A stretch of DNA of 64,000 nt. Origin: Lachnospiraceae bacterium. GTDB taxonomy: Bacteria; Bacillota; Clostridia; Lachnospirales; Lachnospiraceae. The stretch's first letter is position 1. Every line of letters begins with the position of its first letter. A model generated the notes under the pieces. That model was not told where the DNA came from. It ran no database searches and was given only the letters and a program-made list of their open reading frames with translations. The stretch is from NCBI GenBank assembly GCA_022793195.1, contig JAAWCJ010000010.1, positions 21,089 to 85,088 of the forward strand, written 5' to 3'. Below are positions 51,520 through 61,208 of the stretch, piece by piece. Both the position numbers and the translations under genes were made by a program.

Positions 51520-53715
51520 CTATCTCATCCACAAAAGGTATGACAACACCACGATTAGGCCAATGCAGACCATCAGCAAAGCAAAAGAAAGACTTTCATT
51601 GATCAGCCGGTTGGTACGGGTAGTCTTCTCCTCAAATTCCATCAGTCTCCGCACATATTCCTTCTCCACAGGATTTTTACGTCTGACAGTTTTATTGAGT
51701 AATGTGGAACCCTGCTCCAAAAGACAGCCGGTCACATAAGCCAGGCGGTTCCTGGATATCTGTACCCGATCCTCCCGCAGCTGGCGATGGGTCGTCTTTC
51801 TTGCCAAAACCACTGTCCCATCCACCAAACGGTCAAGGACTCTGCCGGCCACTGCGGACACATTCAGGAATACATTCATGGCAGTACTCACAAGATATTT
51901 ATCAAGAAAACTGCAGATATTCCCAAAAAGCCAGGGGAAAAACCGGAGAATCACCGGCCGGTAAATAAGCTCCTCCAAATCCAGCCAGGCAGGCCACCTA
52001 TCTGCATATTCACGGACGCCATCCGCCCGTTTTTTCATGAGAACAGTCCTGACCACGCCAAAATACAAAAGAAGGCCAATGGCAATGGACAAAATACCAC
52101 CGGACAGATTTGTCCAGGAAAAATAGTGAACAGGATGAGTCAATATCCCCCCATGGAAAAATCCCTGTCCCAAATCTGCCATGGAATCCATGACCAGGCC
52201 GGGAAACAGCCCCATAATGGGAAGTACCACGGCGGAACCTGCCACTGCAAACTTACTTTCCCAATTCCAATACTTCTTATATTTTATATTATATTCTTCC
52301 TGGCGTTCCGGGTGCTTCTCCACAAAAAGGGCCACAAAAAGTTTCGTCATATAAGCCACCGTCATGCCGCCGGACAACAGGAAAATCCATTCCACGCCTT
52401 TCCAGAAAGCCTCTGTGCCGTAAAAGGCAAGGCCCTCCGCTGCCAAAGCCCCATACTCCACAATACTTTCATGGAGCAGCGTTTTACTGATATACCCGTT
52501 CCAGAGAGGGATACCGCCAATTCCCAGCGCTCCCATCAAAAAACAGAACATGAGAAGTGGCTTTTTCCTTCCAAACCCCCGAATCTCATTGAGGTTCAAC
52601 TTATGCAGGTTCATATACACCACTCCGGCCGCCATAAAGAGGACAAGCTTAATCAGGGAATGATTCACCATATGGAGAAACGTCCCGCGGACGGCCAGGG
52701 CATTTTCCTCCCCCAAAAGCCCCTGCATACCGATTCCCACCAGGATAAAGCCGATCTGAGACATGGAAGAGCAGGCCAGCGTCCGCTTCAAATCTACGGA
52801 AAATGTGGCCAGAAGCGCCCCGATAAACATAGTAAAGACGCCAAACCCCAGTGTTATCAGCCCCCACCGGGGGTCATGGTGAAACATATTGCAGCTTACG
52901 GCCAGAAGGCCGAAAATCCCGCTTTTTGTAAGAATCCCCGAAAGCAGCGCGCTGGCAGGAGCCGGGGCCACCGGATGGGCCTTTGGAAGCCAGATATGGA
53001 GAGGAAAGACACCTGCCTTGGCCGCAAAGCCAAAAACCGTCAGTCCCCCTGCCACATAAAGCGTCTCCCGCTCTTTTTCCCATACGGCCCTGCAAGCAGG
53101 CAAAAGCTCCGAAATTTCCAGGGTTCCCACCGTATGATATAACAAAAACAGACCCATAAGCGTCACCAGGCCGCCAATGACCGCCACGCCAAGATACGTC
53201 CCCGCCGCCTTCATTGCCGCTTCCTTCTCATCATGGGCCACCCATACATAAGAAGTAAAGGACATGATCTCAAAGAAAATAAAAGTGGTGTAAAGATCCG
53301 CTGAGAGAAACACCCCCATTACCGCTCCCAGAGTCAGGAGCATAAACAGGTAATACCTGTTCCTGTTCCGGTAATGGGTAAAATATTCCCTGGAAAACAC
53401 AGTGGTCATCAGCCACATAAAAGATGCCACCAGGCTGTAGAGAACCCTGAATCCATCCAGCTCCAGATGAAGCCCCAGGCCGCAAAAGCCCTCCCACCGG
53501 AAACTTTGCAGCGCAAAGCCGAACACTTCCCCGCCGTTTCCCCTTGAGGAAAGTCCTGAGCAAAAAAGGAATACCAACACGGCAAACTCCACGGCCACTG
53601 CGCCATCGGCAAAAAAATCCCGGCCCTTTTTGGAAAATCTTCCTATAATATAAGCAATGACAGCCGCCGCCATGGGCCAGACAGTCAAAAATAAAAGAAT
53701 TCCATTTCCGTTCAT
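51520..53715 (-). CDS. Antiporter-type large subunit (MrpA/MrpD-like), 731 residues
   Basis: The longest of four proton-antiporter-like subunits here. Proton_antipo_M domain with the acidic residue in FIFFEIMSFTSYVW and the lysine in GFAAKAGVFPLHIWLPKAHPVAPAPASALLSGIL. About 14 helices in the core; a C-terminal extension of about 200 residues ends in a hydrophobic helix (FALLMVCIGLIVVLSYLLWMR). The ATG at 53715 follows AAAGGAGTGACGAT and overlaps the next antiporter gene stop by 4 bases. Last gene of the ten-gene Mrp/Mbh operon. Confidence 0.85.
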   Translation of the reverse strand: MNGNGILLFLTVWPMAAAVIAYIIGRFSKKGRDFFADGAVAVEFAVLVFLFCSGLSSRGNGGEVFGFALQSFRWEGFCGLGLHLELDGFRVLYSLVASFMWLMTTVFSREYFTHYRNRNRYYLFMLLTLGAVMGVFLSADLYTTFIFFEIMSFTSYVWVAHDEKEAAMKAAGTYLGVAVIGGLVTLMGLFLLYHTVGTLEISELLPACRAVWEKERETLYVAGGLTVFGFAAKAGVFPLHIWLPKAHPVAPAPASALLSGILTKSGIFGLLAVSCNMFHHDPRWGLITLGFGVFTMFIGALLATFSVDLKRTLACSSMSQIGFILVGIGMQGLLGEENALAVRGTFLHMVNHSLIKLVLFMAAGVVYMNLHKLNLNEIRGFGRKKPLLMFCFLMGALGIGGIPLWNGYISKTLLHESIVEYGALAAEGLAFYGTEAFWKGVEWIFLLSGGMTVAYMTKLFVALFVEKHPERQEEYNIKYKKYWNWESKFAVAGSAVVLPIMGLFPGLVMDSMADLGQGFFHGGILTHPVHYFSWTNLSGGILSIAIGLLLYFGVVRTVLMKKRADGVREYADRWPAWLDLEELIYRPVILRFFPWLFGNICSFLDKYLVSTAMNVFLNVSAVAGRVLDRLVDGTVVLARKTTHRQLREDRVQISRNRLAYVTGCLLEQGSTLLNKTVRRKNPVEKEYVRRLMEFEEKTTRTNRLINESLSFALLMVCIGLIVVLSYLLWMR

Positions 53716-55223
53716 ATCGTCACTCCTTTTGCCGTTTCCATAATAAAGCGGGAAAGCGGCCCGGAATATAAACCAAACACCACAAGCAGCACGGCAAAAA
53801 GCACCATGGGAACCAGCATACGCCACCCCGGCTCATTGATCCTGGCCGGTGAGGCGCTTTTCCCTCCGGCCCCCGGAAAGAGCGCGCGCACAGTCACCGT
53901 CAACATATAAATTCCCGTCATAAGCGCCGAATAAAGAAGGACACAGACAGACAGGATGCCTATAGCGCCTCCCGCAGACACTGCCGCCTGAGCCAGGTTC
54001 CATTTACTGATGAATCCTGCAAAAAGAGGAATCCCCGTAAGGGAAAGCCCCGCAGCCGTAAAACAGGCAAAAGTCATCGGCATCTGTCTCCCCAAATCAC
54101 TTAATTCATATACAAAATTTTTTTCAGTTTTATGCATAATGGCGCCGGCACAGAAAAAGGCACAGATTTTCATAAAAGCGTGAAACACCATATGCAGAAG
54201 CGCTGCCGCAAGGCCAAGTGGATTCATCATCACCACCCCCAAAAGCACATAGGACAAATTGCTGATGGTAGAATAAGCCAGCCTCCTTTTTAAGTGTGCC
54301 TCCCGGACAGCCATGGTTGAGCCATAGACAATGGTGACAAGCACCGCGGCCAACACCACATAATGAGCCCAGGTCCCCCGGACAAAATCCGCACCGTAGC
54401 TATAATAAGTCAGGCGCAAAATGGCAAAGGCCCCTGATTTCACCACTGCCACCGCATGCAACAGGGCCGTCACCGGCGTTGGAGCCACAGACGCCCGCGG
54501 AAGCCAGCCATGAACCGGAAACAGGGCCGCCTTTACGCCAAACCCGAAAAAGGCCAAAACGTACATAAATAAAATCGTATTGGTTTGAAATCCCGGTACG
54601 CCCCTGTTTAACACACCTCCCAAAATGAAATCTGCCGTATTTCCATAAATCAGGATGAACACAAGCCCCATAAAAGCAAAGGCCGCCCCACCAATGGAAT
54701 AATACAGGTATTTCCTGCTGGCTGCCCTGGACTCCCTGGTCCGGTAGTGGAGCACCAAAGGAAAGGTTACAAGAGTCAGAAGCTCGTAAAACAGGTAAAG
54801 TGTCACGAGGTTCCCGGCAAAGGCAATCCCCAGCGTCACGCCGTAAGCCATGGTATAAAAAGCGAAGAAACTCACATGCCTCTCATCCCCCTCCATGTAT
54901 TCAGAGGCATAGAGGGCAGCAAACGGCCACAGGAAAGAAACCAGGCCGGCAAAGATACAGCCCGCTCCGTCCAGCCGGAAAAATACTTTCAAATCCCTTC
55001 CGGCCAAATAGAAAAGTACCGCCTCTTTCTCTCCCTCTTTTTCCAAAAGAATCAATGTCCATACCAGAATACTAGTCACCACAACGATGGTTTCCGTAAG
55101 CAGCAGGCAGTTTTGTTCCCTTTTTCCCTGGTTCATCCCTTCTTTTCCCCAGGGAAGCCCCAACATGAGAACACCCCCCACCAGAGGAAGAAGCACCGGA
55201 ACCGTCATCAATAATTGTATCAT
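53712..55223 (-). CDS. Antiporter-type large subunit (MrpD-like), 503 residues
   Basis: A 14-helix NuoL/M/N-type subunit with Glu in LYLFYELLTLVTFPLV, Lys in FGVKAALFPVHGWLPRASVAPTPVTALLHAVAVVKSG, and the broken-helix region near LMTGIYMLTVTVRALFPGAGG. It carries Na+/H+ or K+/H+ exchange in the complex. GGAGCGTAGG precedes the ATG. Its start follows the preceding large subunit's stop by 34 bases, and its end overlaps the next subunit by 4 bases. Confidence 0.86.
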   Translation of the reverse strand: MIQLLMTVPVLLPLVGGVLMLGLPWGKEGMNQGKREQNCLLLTETIVVVTSILVWTLILLEKEGEKEAVLFYLAGRDLKVFFRLDGAGCIFAGLVSFLWPFAALYASEYMEGDERHVSFFAFYTMAYGVTLGIAFAGNLVTLYLFYELLTLVTFPLVLHYRTRESRAASRKYLYYSIGGAAFAFMGLVFILIYGNTADFILGGVLNRGVPGFQTNTILFMYVLAFFGFGVKAALFPVHGWLPRASVAPTPVTALLHAVAVVKSGAFAILRLTYYSYGADFVRGTWAHYVVLAAVLVTIVYGSTMAVREAHLKRRLAYSTISNLSYVLLGVVMMNPLGLAAALLHMVFHAFMKICAFFCAGAIMHKTEKNFVYELSDLGRQMPMTFACFTAAGLSLTGIPLFAGFISKWNLAQAAVSAGGAIGILSVCVLLYSALMTGIYMLTVTVRALFPGAGGKSASPARINEPGWRMLVPMVLFAVLLVVFGLYSGPLSRFIMETAKGVTI

Positions 55224-55257
55224 CCTACGCTCCCTTCCACCGCCTTAACGGCGGCCG

Positions 55258-56739
55258 TCAAAATACACCTCCGGCTGCCAAAGCCGCAGCATTTATGACA
55301 ATGCCGGGGAACATCCCAAGCACTACGGCCCCCGCCGTCATAAGAAGCATAGGCACAGTCATAAGAAGAGATTCCTTTCTTTTTTCAAGGCCGGCATAGT
55401 CATAACCAGCTCCCGGGAAAAAGCCGTGGATCACAATGGGCAGCAGATACCCTGCTGTCAAAAGGGCGCTGACAAGAAGCACCGCCGGCCCAAGCCATGT
55501 GAAAGCACCTGTCCCGGAAGAGAGAGCACCTTCTGCCAGATACCATTTACTCACAAAACCACTGGTGGGGGGAATTCCAACCAGGGTAATGGACACCAGG
55601 GCGAAACACCATAGTGTCACCGGCATTTCCTTTCCAATGGCAGAAAGTTCCGAAACCTTTGTCTTTCCCGTCTGCCAGATGATGGCCCCGGCTCCTAAGA
55701 ACAACGTATTTTTCACCAGGGAATGAAATACCACATGGGCGATGGCCCCGATAAAAGCAGTCCTGTTAAGCAGACTCAGGCCAAACAGAATATAGGATAC
55801 CTGGCTTACCGTAGAATAAGCCAGCCGCTTTTTAAATCCCTTTTCTTTGTAAGCAAGCATGGAACCCATAAATACCGTAACAAGGGCCAGTGTAATCCAT
55901 GCTGTCTGAACCCAGGTTCCCCGGAGAAGCTCCGGGCCAATGACATAATACACCACACGGATGACTGCCAGTACCCCCATTTTCGTAATGACGCCGGAAA
56001 GTACGGCGCTGGCAGGGGCCGGGGCTTCCGGATGGGCTGTGGGCAGCCAGCCATGCATGGGAAACATACCCGCCTTTGTGGCAAATCCCACAATCAAAAG
56101 AAACGCCGAAGCAAAGAGAATCCCTTCCTGCCCCTTAAGCCCCTCCAAATCCAGGATTCCTCCCGGCGAAAAATTTCCAAGGCCTCCAAACCCGGCCAGG
56201 AAAAAAATTCCAAAAAGCGCCATAAAAGCCCCTGCCACTGAATAAAACAGGTACTTAAGCCCGGCCAGAATTGCCGGCCTGGTTCCCTCATGAAATACTA
56301 AAAACAGTGACGTAAACGTCATGACCTCAAAGAAAATATAAAAGCTCACCAGGTTTCCTGCGAAAGACAGGGCCGCCAAAGCGCCCTCTACAATCAGATA
56401 AAACCCAAAAAACCTTTCCTCATTTTCCTCGTGGTCCATATAGCGGAAAGCAAAAACCCCCACCAGAAGCCACATTGATACGGACAAAAGGGAAAAAATA
56501 CGTGAAATCATATCTACCTGGAAATAGATCTGAAGTGTATCTGTAAGCCTCCACAAAACAAGAGATTTTTCCCCGCCCGAAATACAGGCCGCAGTAAAAC
56601 ATATCTCCAGGACAAGGGACATAAACACAAGGAAACGCCTGCCCTTTTTCCCAAACTTTGCCCCCGGCAGGGCCAAAGTCAAAATTCCCGCCGCCACAGG
56701 AAAAAATACCGGAAGCAACAAAAGAAATTCCTGTTCCAT
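55258..56739 (-). CDS. Antiporter-type large subunit (MrpD-like), 493 residues
   Basis: Same family as its neighbours: Glu in YIFFEVMTFTSLFLVF, Lys in FATKAGMFPMHGWLPTAHPEAPAPASAVLSGVI, and a lysine/histidine-rich later channel region (AHVVFHSLVKNTLFLGAG). The ATG at 56739 follows AGGAGGATAATC. The three large subunits at 51520, 53712 and 55258 are more alike to one another than to the fourth (56771), suggesting tandem duplication. Confidence 0.86.
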   Translation of the reverse strand: MEQEFLLLLPVFFPVAAGILTLALPGAKFGKKGRRFLVFMSLVLEICFTAACISGGEKSLVLWRLTDTLQIYFQVDMISRIFSLLSVSMWLLVGVFAFRYMDHEENEERFFGFYLIVEGALAALSFAGNLVSFYIFFEVMTFTSLFLVFHEGTRPAILAGLKYLFYSVAGAFMALFGIFFLAGFGGLGNFSPGGILDLEGLKGQEGILFASAFLLIVGFATKAGMFPMHGWLPTAHPEAPAPASAVLSGVITKMGVLAVIRVVYYVIGPELLRGTWVQTAWITLALVTVFMGSMLAYKEKGFKKRLAYSTVSQVSYILFGLSLLNRTAFIGAIAHVVFHSLVKNTLFLGAGAIIWQTGKTKVSELSAIGKEMPVTLWCFALVSITLVGIPPTSGFVSKWYLAEGALSSGTGAFTWLGPAVLLVSALLTAGYLLPIVIHGFFPGAGYDYAGLEKRKESLLMTVPMLLMTAGAVVLGMFPGIVINAAALAAGGVF

Positions 56740-56770
56740 GATTATCCTCCTCATACCGTCAAAGGTTTTT

Positions 56771-58264
56771 TCATAAAAACATGCCTAACCCTGCGTTAAT
56801 GCTGTCCACAATGGGTTTTGAAAAAAGCCCCAGCACCAGATTCACAACAATAAACAGGAAAGACGATACCTTCAGCATTTTTGACGCGTGATGGGACTGG
56901 TCCGGCCCATATTCCCTCTCCGACGGAGAATAAATGCTGATAACCAGCCTCAGGAAGTAAATGGCATTTAAGATGGTGCTGACTGCCAGGCCCAAAATGG
57001 TAAACACCATTTTATGGGGACTCTGTACCGCCGCCGTTGCAAAAAGCAGCTTGGAAATAAAACCGGACAGCATGGGAAATCCCACCATGGAAAGCGCCCC
57101 CACGGCAAAGGCAATCCCCGCAGTCCTGTTCCGGTAGCCGGAACCCCGAAGGCTTATATAATCCGTCTTTCCTCCTGAAACTTCATAAAGACCCACGGCG
57201 CTGATAAACAACATGGATTTTGTGGCTGCATGGGTAAAAATATGAAAAATAGCCGCCACCATCCCGGCCTGGGTCCCAAGGCCGATACCCATATAGATAT
57301 AACCGATCTGAGCTACGGAGGAATAAGCAACCATCCTCCTTGTGTCTGTTTCCCGGATGGCACGAATGGACCCCATCAGCATCCCGAAAAGGCCAAATAC
57401 AAACAGAATGTTCAACACCCCACTGCTTATGACCGTACCATAGCCAAGTACCCGGTAAAAAACCTTGATCAGCAGGAAAATATATCCTTTGGACACGAGG
57501 CTTGACAAAATAGCGCTGGACGCCGGGGTCGCATAACCGTAAGTCTCCGGTATCCAGGAATGGAACGGGTACAGCCCGCTTTTGATGGCAAGACCCACAG
57601 ACATTAACCCGATGACCACCAAAAGCGGCACATCATACGTACCGGCTGCCTGAATCATCGCCGTGGCTTCCCCCGCCGGCTCCATGAGAAGATGGCCGGT
57701 AATGTCATAAAGCAGTGTCAGGCTGATGAGAAACATACCGGAACCCAAAAGGCTCATAACCATATAGCGGATCGCCGCCACGATTCCATGGCCGTCCTGT
57801 TTAATCATAATCAGGCCACAGGCTGCAATGGTGTTGATCTCCACAAACACATAAGCCGTAAACAGGTCATTGGTATAAATCAGGGCCAGCAGGGAACTCA
57901 TCAGGAGATCCACCAGAATAAAAAACAGGTTGGTCTTTGTCCCTTCCACATCCGTAAACACATGGCTGATTCCGCCAAGCAACGAAAGCAGCATAATGGC
58001 GGAAAATCCCGTAGCCGTCAGCGCTTCCAATACACCCGCCCGGATTTCGTTGCCCCAGGGAGCCGGAAAATGCCCCATCATATAAGTAAAGCTTTCCCCT
58101 GTATGAAGGGTATAGACAAGCACCGTGGCCGACAAAACAAGTTCCGCCGTCACCATGGCAAGGCAAATCCGCTTTGCCCACTGCCCTTTCAGCACGGAAG
58201 ATACAATGCCGCAGAACATGGCCAGAATAATGGAAAAGAAAGGAAAGTTCCGAATAAACTCCAT
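56771..58264 (-). CDS. mrpD: Antiporter-type large subunit (MrpD), 497 residues
   Basis: The most MrpD-like of the four: Glu in AYVFVEINTIAACGLIMI, Lys in AIKSGLYPFHSWIPETYGYATPASSAILSSLVSKGY, and HIFTHAATKSMLFISAVG. It directly follows mrpC, overlapping its TGA by one base, the usual C-then-D order. GGAGGGGCAGTG precedes the ATG at 58264. It probably forms the conserved proton/cation channel core together with MrpC. Confidence 0.87.
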   Translation of the reverse strand: MEFIRNFPFFSIILAMFCGIVSSVLKGQWAKRICLAMVTAELVLSATVLVYTLHTGESFTYMMGHFPAPWGNEIRAGVLEALTATGFSAIMLLSLLGGISHVFTDVEGTKTNLFFILVDLLMSSLLALIYTNDLFTAYVFVEINTIAACGLIMIKQDGHGIVAAIRYMVMSLLGSGMFLISLTLLYDITGHLLMEPAGEATAMIQAAGTYDVPLLVVIGLMSVGLAIKSGLYPFHSWIPETYGYATPASSAILSSLVSKGYIFLLIKVFYRVLGYGTVISSGVLNILFVFGLFGMLMGSIRAIRETDTRRMVAYSSVAQIGYIYMGIGLGTQAGMVAAIFHIFTHAATKSMLFISAVGLYEVSGGKTDYISLRGSGYRNRTAGIAFAVGALSMVGFPMLSGFISKLLFATAAVQSPHKMVFTILGLAVSTILNAIYFLRLVISIYSPSEREYGPDQSHHASKMLKVSSFLFIVVNLVLGLFSKPIVDSINAGLGMFL

Positions 58265-58638
58265 CACTGCCCCTCCTTCCGCCACTGAAACACGATCTCA
58301 TCCAGATCTAAGGAGCCGTACCTTCTGTAAAGCCGGATGGTAAGAGACAGCATGAGGGCAGTCACACTGACCGACACCACGATTCCCGTCAGCACCAGCC
58401 CGTCCGGGATAGGATTGGTATAGGCAGAAGCATCCATGACTCCGTCATTTAAGATGGGCACCTGCCGCCCGAAGATATACCCTTTGGCCGCCAGAAACAA
58501 ATAGACCGCCGTATCCATAATATTTAAACCGATAATTTTCTTTATGAGGTTTTTATGAAGCAGAAGCGTCGTAAACCCGATTCCAAACAGGATCATAGAC
58601 ACTGTCTCTTCCATATTGGCCGCCAGATGTGCGAACAT
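58264..58638 (-). CDS. mrpC: MrpC-like (NuoK-like) antiporter subunit
   Basis: A 124-residue, three-helix NuoK/MrpC-type protein with the buried glutamate-equivalent region (NLIKKIIGLNIMDTAVYLFLAAKGY) and VLTGIVVSVSVTALMLSLTIRLYRRYG at the end. An in-frame GTG at 58644 overlaps the preceding stop, but ATG 58638 has the better spacing from GGGGG. It follows the MrpB-like gene and precedes mrpD in the conserved order. It belongs to the membrane arm of the antiporter. Confidence 0.85.
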   Translation of the reverse strand: MFAHLAANMEETVSMILFGIGFTTLLLHKNLIKKIIGLNIMDTAVYLFLAAKGYIFGRQVPILNDGVMDASAYTNPIPDGLVLTGIVVSVSVTALMLSLTIRLYRRYGSLDLDEIVFQWRKEGQ

Positions 58639-58640
58639 CT

Positions 58641-59609
58641 TCACATGCCCCCTTTCCGGAACAGCGTGTAAAAGGCATACATGGTACAAGCCACCACCAG
58701 GCCCACGCAGATATTGAGCGGCAGGATCAGCCCACTGGAAAGAATCGCTCCCGGCGTTCCCAGGGGAATCCCACTTTCCAGATGGTTGGCCCCTGTAAAA
58801 AAGGAATAGCTTTTTGCCAGACAGTAAAAAGTCAGCGCCGCCAGCGTAATCCTGCGAAAGGTTTTTTCCGTAAAGAACCGTTCGGTCTTCTTAAATCCAA
58901 AAGCATTCAGGTACAAAATCAGCCCGGAACCGATGATTGCCCCGCCGGAAAAACCTCCGCCTGGTGATAAATGCCCGTTTAAAATAATGTAAATACCAAA
59001 AATAAACAGAAGCGGAACCAGGACGCAGGAAACCTTTTGAAGAATCAGGTCATTTTTCGGCTCATAAATCCTGTCGTTCTCTTCCGCCTGTTTCTTTTTC
59101 ATTTTTTCCCTGTCGTCAGAATTGTCCAGCCGCATCAGTACCTGGACACAAGTTGCCGCAATAAACAAAACACAGGATTCTCCAAATGTATCAAAAGCCC
59201 TGTAATCTAAGATCATGCCCGTCACAAAGTTGGTGGCCCCTGTCTCTTCCACACCTTTTTCAATATATCGGGCCGATACTTCATTATTGGTCGGGTTTTC
59301 CGGGTTCCCAAACTCCGGCAGATACACCACGGTCCACAACAATACGCCGATCAGCATCAGACATAAAACCACCGACGCCAGGCGGTTCACCACCCGGAAA
59401 TACTTCAGTTCTTTATTATGCCGCTCATCATAGACCGCCGCATTGATCTTCTTTTCATTGAGCTTGGGGCCGGAAAGCTCTTCCGGCGGCCGCCGCCACA
59501 CCGGTTCTTTTGTTTCCAGCCGTGGCTCTGAGGGGGCGGCCTCCCCGTTCACCCATTTTTCAAACCGGTGGAAACGGCTGTTTTCATAATCATTTCTAAG
59601 CCTGCTCAT
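58641..59609 (-). CDS. MrpB-like subunit with MbhE-type extension
   Basis: A 322-residue protein. Residues 1-80 are a charged cytoplasmic start (FHRFEKWVNGEAAPSEPRLETKEP), then a helix, an MbhE-like segment (FGNPENPTNNEVSARYIEKGVEETGATNFVTGMILDYRAFDTFGE), and an MrpB core with VLVPLLFIFGIYIILNGHLSPGGGFSGGAIIGSGLILYLNAF, the diagnostic HLSPGGGFxGG motif. Archaeal Mbh and group IV-type complexes encode these parts separately or as the MrpA tail. Start at 59609 after GAGGGGCGG. It overlaps the DUF4040 gene by 14 bases. Confidence 0.83.
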   Translation of the reverse strand: MSRLRNDYENSRFHRFEKWVNGEAAPSEPRLETKEPVWRRPPEELSGPKLNEKKINAAVYDERHNKELKYFRVVNRLASVVLCLMLIGVLLWTVVYLPEFGNPENPTNNEVSARYIEKGVEETGATNFVTGMILDYRAFDTFGESCVLFIAATCVQVLMRLDNSDDREKMKKKQAEENDRIYEPKNDLILQKVSCVLVPLLFIFGIYIILNGHLSPGGGFSGGAIIGSGLILYLNAFGFKKTERFFTEKTFRRITLAALTFYCLAKSYSFFTGANHLESGIPLGTPGAILSSGLILPLNICVGLVVACTMYAFYTLFRKGGM

Positions 59610-59916
59610 TTTCCGCCCCTCTTTCACCGTCTGTTTTTTCTACCTCTGCTTCCCCGTCTGCGCCGTCCTCCGGCTGCTCCACCTGGATAGCCCGGATTTT
59701 TTTCAGCGTCACGAAAAACAAAATACTGGTCACTCCGGCTCCCACGGCAGCCTCCGTCACTGCCAGGTCCGGCGACTGGAGGATGACCCAGATAACCGCC
59801 ATGATGGAACTGTATGACATGTAGATAATGATGGAAGTCAGAAGCTTCTTTGTAAAACTCACGGACAGCGCACAGACAATTAAGCCAATCAACAGAAATA
59901 ATTCAAAGATCCTCAT
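59596..59916 (-). CDS. DUF4040 (MbhD/MrpA C-terminal-like) subunit
   Basis: A 106-residue protein with three helices and the DUF4040 pattern (LTSIIIYMSYSSIMAVIWVILQSPDLAVTEAAVGAGVTSILFFVTLKKI). In classical MrpA this domain is fused to the large subunit; here it is free, as in Mbh/Mbx-type modules. The acidic C-terminal tail (EQPEDGADGEAEVEKTDGERG) is unusual. It overlaps both neighbours by 14 bases. Confidence 0.85.
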   Translation of the reverse strand: MRIFELFLLIGLIVCALSVSFTKKLLTSIIIYMSYSSIMAVIWVILQSPDLAVTEAAVGAGVTSILFFVTLKKIRAIQVEQPEDGADGEAEVEKTDGERGAENEQA

Positions 59917-60229
59917 GATGCTCCACCTCGATTTCCCCCAGATCTTCGTCGGTCATTACTTCCAAACGACTAATCATATGTCCTGCCACCGGGCTTGCCA
60001 GCCAGAAAAACAATACCACCAGTAAAAGCTTGAAAGAAGCAAAATTGATTCCTTTCCAGACAACCAGCCCCAAAATCATAAACAAAATCCCCAAAGTGTC
60101 CCCGAGGGCCGCCGCATGGATTCTGTTTAAAGCCCGTTTGAATTTATTTACGCCTATGGCTGCCGATATAAAAACCAGAATCCCCAGAAGAAGAAGAACT
60201 GCCGACACAGTAAGCCTTACCCATTCCAT
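59903..60229 (-). CDS. mrpG: MrpG-like antiporter subunit
   Basis: A 108-residue three-helix MrpG/MnhG protein (LGILVFISAAIGVNKFKRALNRIHAAALGDTLGILFMILG is the typical core). GGAGGAAGAAATA precedes the ATG; it overlaps mrpF and DUF4040 genes at either end. Required for assembly of the Mrp complex in other bacteria. Confidence 0.88.
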   Translation of the reverse strand: MEWVRLTVSAVLLLLGILVFISAAIGVNKFKRALNRIHAAALGDTLGILFMILGLVVWKGINFASFKLLLVVLFFWLASPVAGHMISRLEVMTDEDLGEIEVEHHEDL

Positions 60230-60615
60230 TATTTCTTCCTCCCTTCAGGATACTCCTCTGTTTTCCGGCCGGACGCCATATTCTGGTGCCCCAGGTTGTC
60301 TTCAATGGCTGCAATGTCCCCATGAATCCCTCTCCGCTCCAGGTAAATCCCTGTGTAAACCTTCGTGAGAACCACCACCGCCAGGAAGCTCACCATCGCA
60401 TAAATCAGGCAGACATCGGTGAGATAATCTTCCGCCTGATATACGGATAAAATCGCAATAATCACAATGATCATTGTTCCGATCATATTGACTGCAATGA
60501 TCCTGTCCGCAATTTTCGGTCCTTTTACGGAACGGATAATGGAAACCAAAATCAAAATAGCAAGAATCACCATACATCCCATCAAAATCCCCTGATACAC
60601 AACATCTGCACTCAT
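60229..60615 (-). CDS. mrpF: MrpF-like antiporter subunit
   Basis: A 128-residue MrpF/MnhF protein with three helices and KGPKIADRIIAVNMIGTMIIVIIAILSV, the family core, followed by AMVSFLAVVVLTKVY. The C-terminal 35 residues are hydrophilic and extended. It overlaps mrpE by 4 bases. GGGAGGAAA precedes the ATG. Confidence 0.88.
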   Translation of the reverse strand: MSADVVYQGILMGCMVILAILILVSIIRSVKGPKIADRIIAVNMIGTMIIVIIAILSVYQAEDYLTDVCLIYAMVSFLAVVVLTKVYTGIYLERRGIHGDIAAIEDNLGHQNMASGRKTEEYPEGRKK

Positions 60616-61160
60616 TTTCCTCCCGCCTCCATTCTCCTCAAAATGCGTACAAAGTCAGAATCTTCGATTCCTTCTGCCATTCCTTTATCCAGGCAATGAA
60701 CGCAAAATTCATTTCCTTCAACAGATACTGTTATGGTGCCCGGCGTCAATGTGATGGAATTGGCCAGAAGCACTTTACAAATCCCTGATTTCAAATCCGT
60801 TTTAAAATAAATCAAAGCCGGCTCAGGCACATACTTCGGCGACAGAATCAGCCGGAGCACCCCCATGTTTGCCTTGGCGATTTCCCGGACCAGTATCCCC
60901 AGAAAAACCAGGAACAGCCCAGTATTTTTATACAACAAAAAATCCTTCTTCAGGCTATAATCCATAAAGCGGCAGATGAACCAATAAACTGCCGCTGCTA
61001 TCACCAGCCCGAACAGAAGGATTTCCCAAGTGAATCTCCCGTTTAACAGAATCCAAAAACCTAAAAATAAAAGAAACATTTGAATTAAGTCCTTCCCCGT
61101 CATTTGAGGCTGAATCAACATAATCCGGCCATAAAACGCATCCTTTCTTTTGCGCCGCAT
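60612..61160 (-). CDS. mrpE: MrpE-like antiporter subunit
   Basis: A 182-residue MrpE/MnhE protein: two helices (FLLFLGFWILLNGRFTWEILLFGLVIAAAVYWFI), a later helix, and the typical C-terminal ILANSITLTPGTITVSVEGNEFCVHCLDKG segment. First gene of the cation/proton antiporter operon. A plausible promoter (TTGATT-N17-TATACT) overlaps the region right before the ATG, so the true transcript start may differ. GAGGT precedes the ATG. Confidence 0.88.
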   Translation of the reverse strand: MRRKRKDAFYGRIMLIQPQMTGKDLIQMFLLFLGFWILLNGRFTWEILLFGLVIAAAVYWFICRFMDYSLKKDFLLYKNTGLFLVFLGILVREIAKANMGVLRLILSPKYVPEPALIYFKTDLKSGICKVLLANSITLTPGTITVSVEGNEFCVHCLDKGMAEGIEDSDFVRILRRMEAGGK

Positions 61161-61208
61161 TGAGTATATACCTCTTTTTCTAAAAAATCAAGAGATTTTT
61201 TTGTTAAT

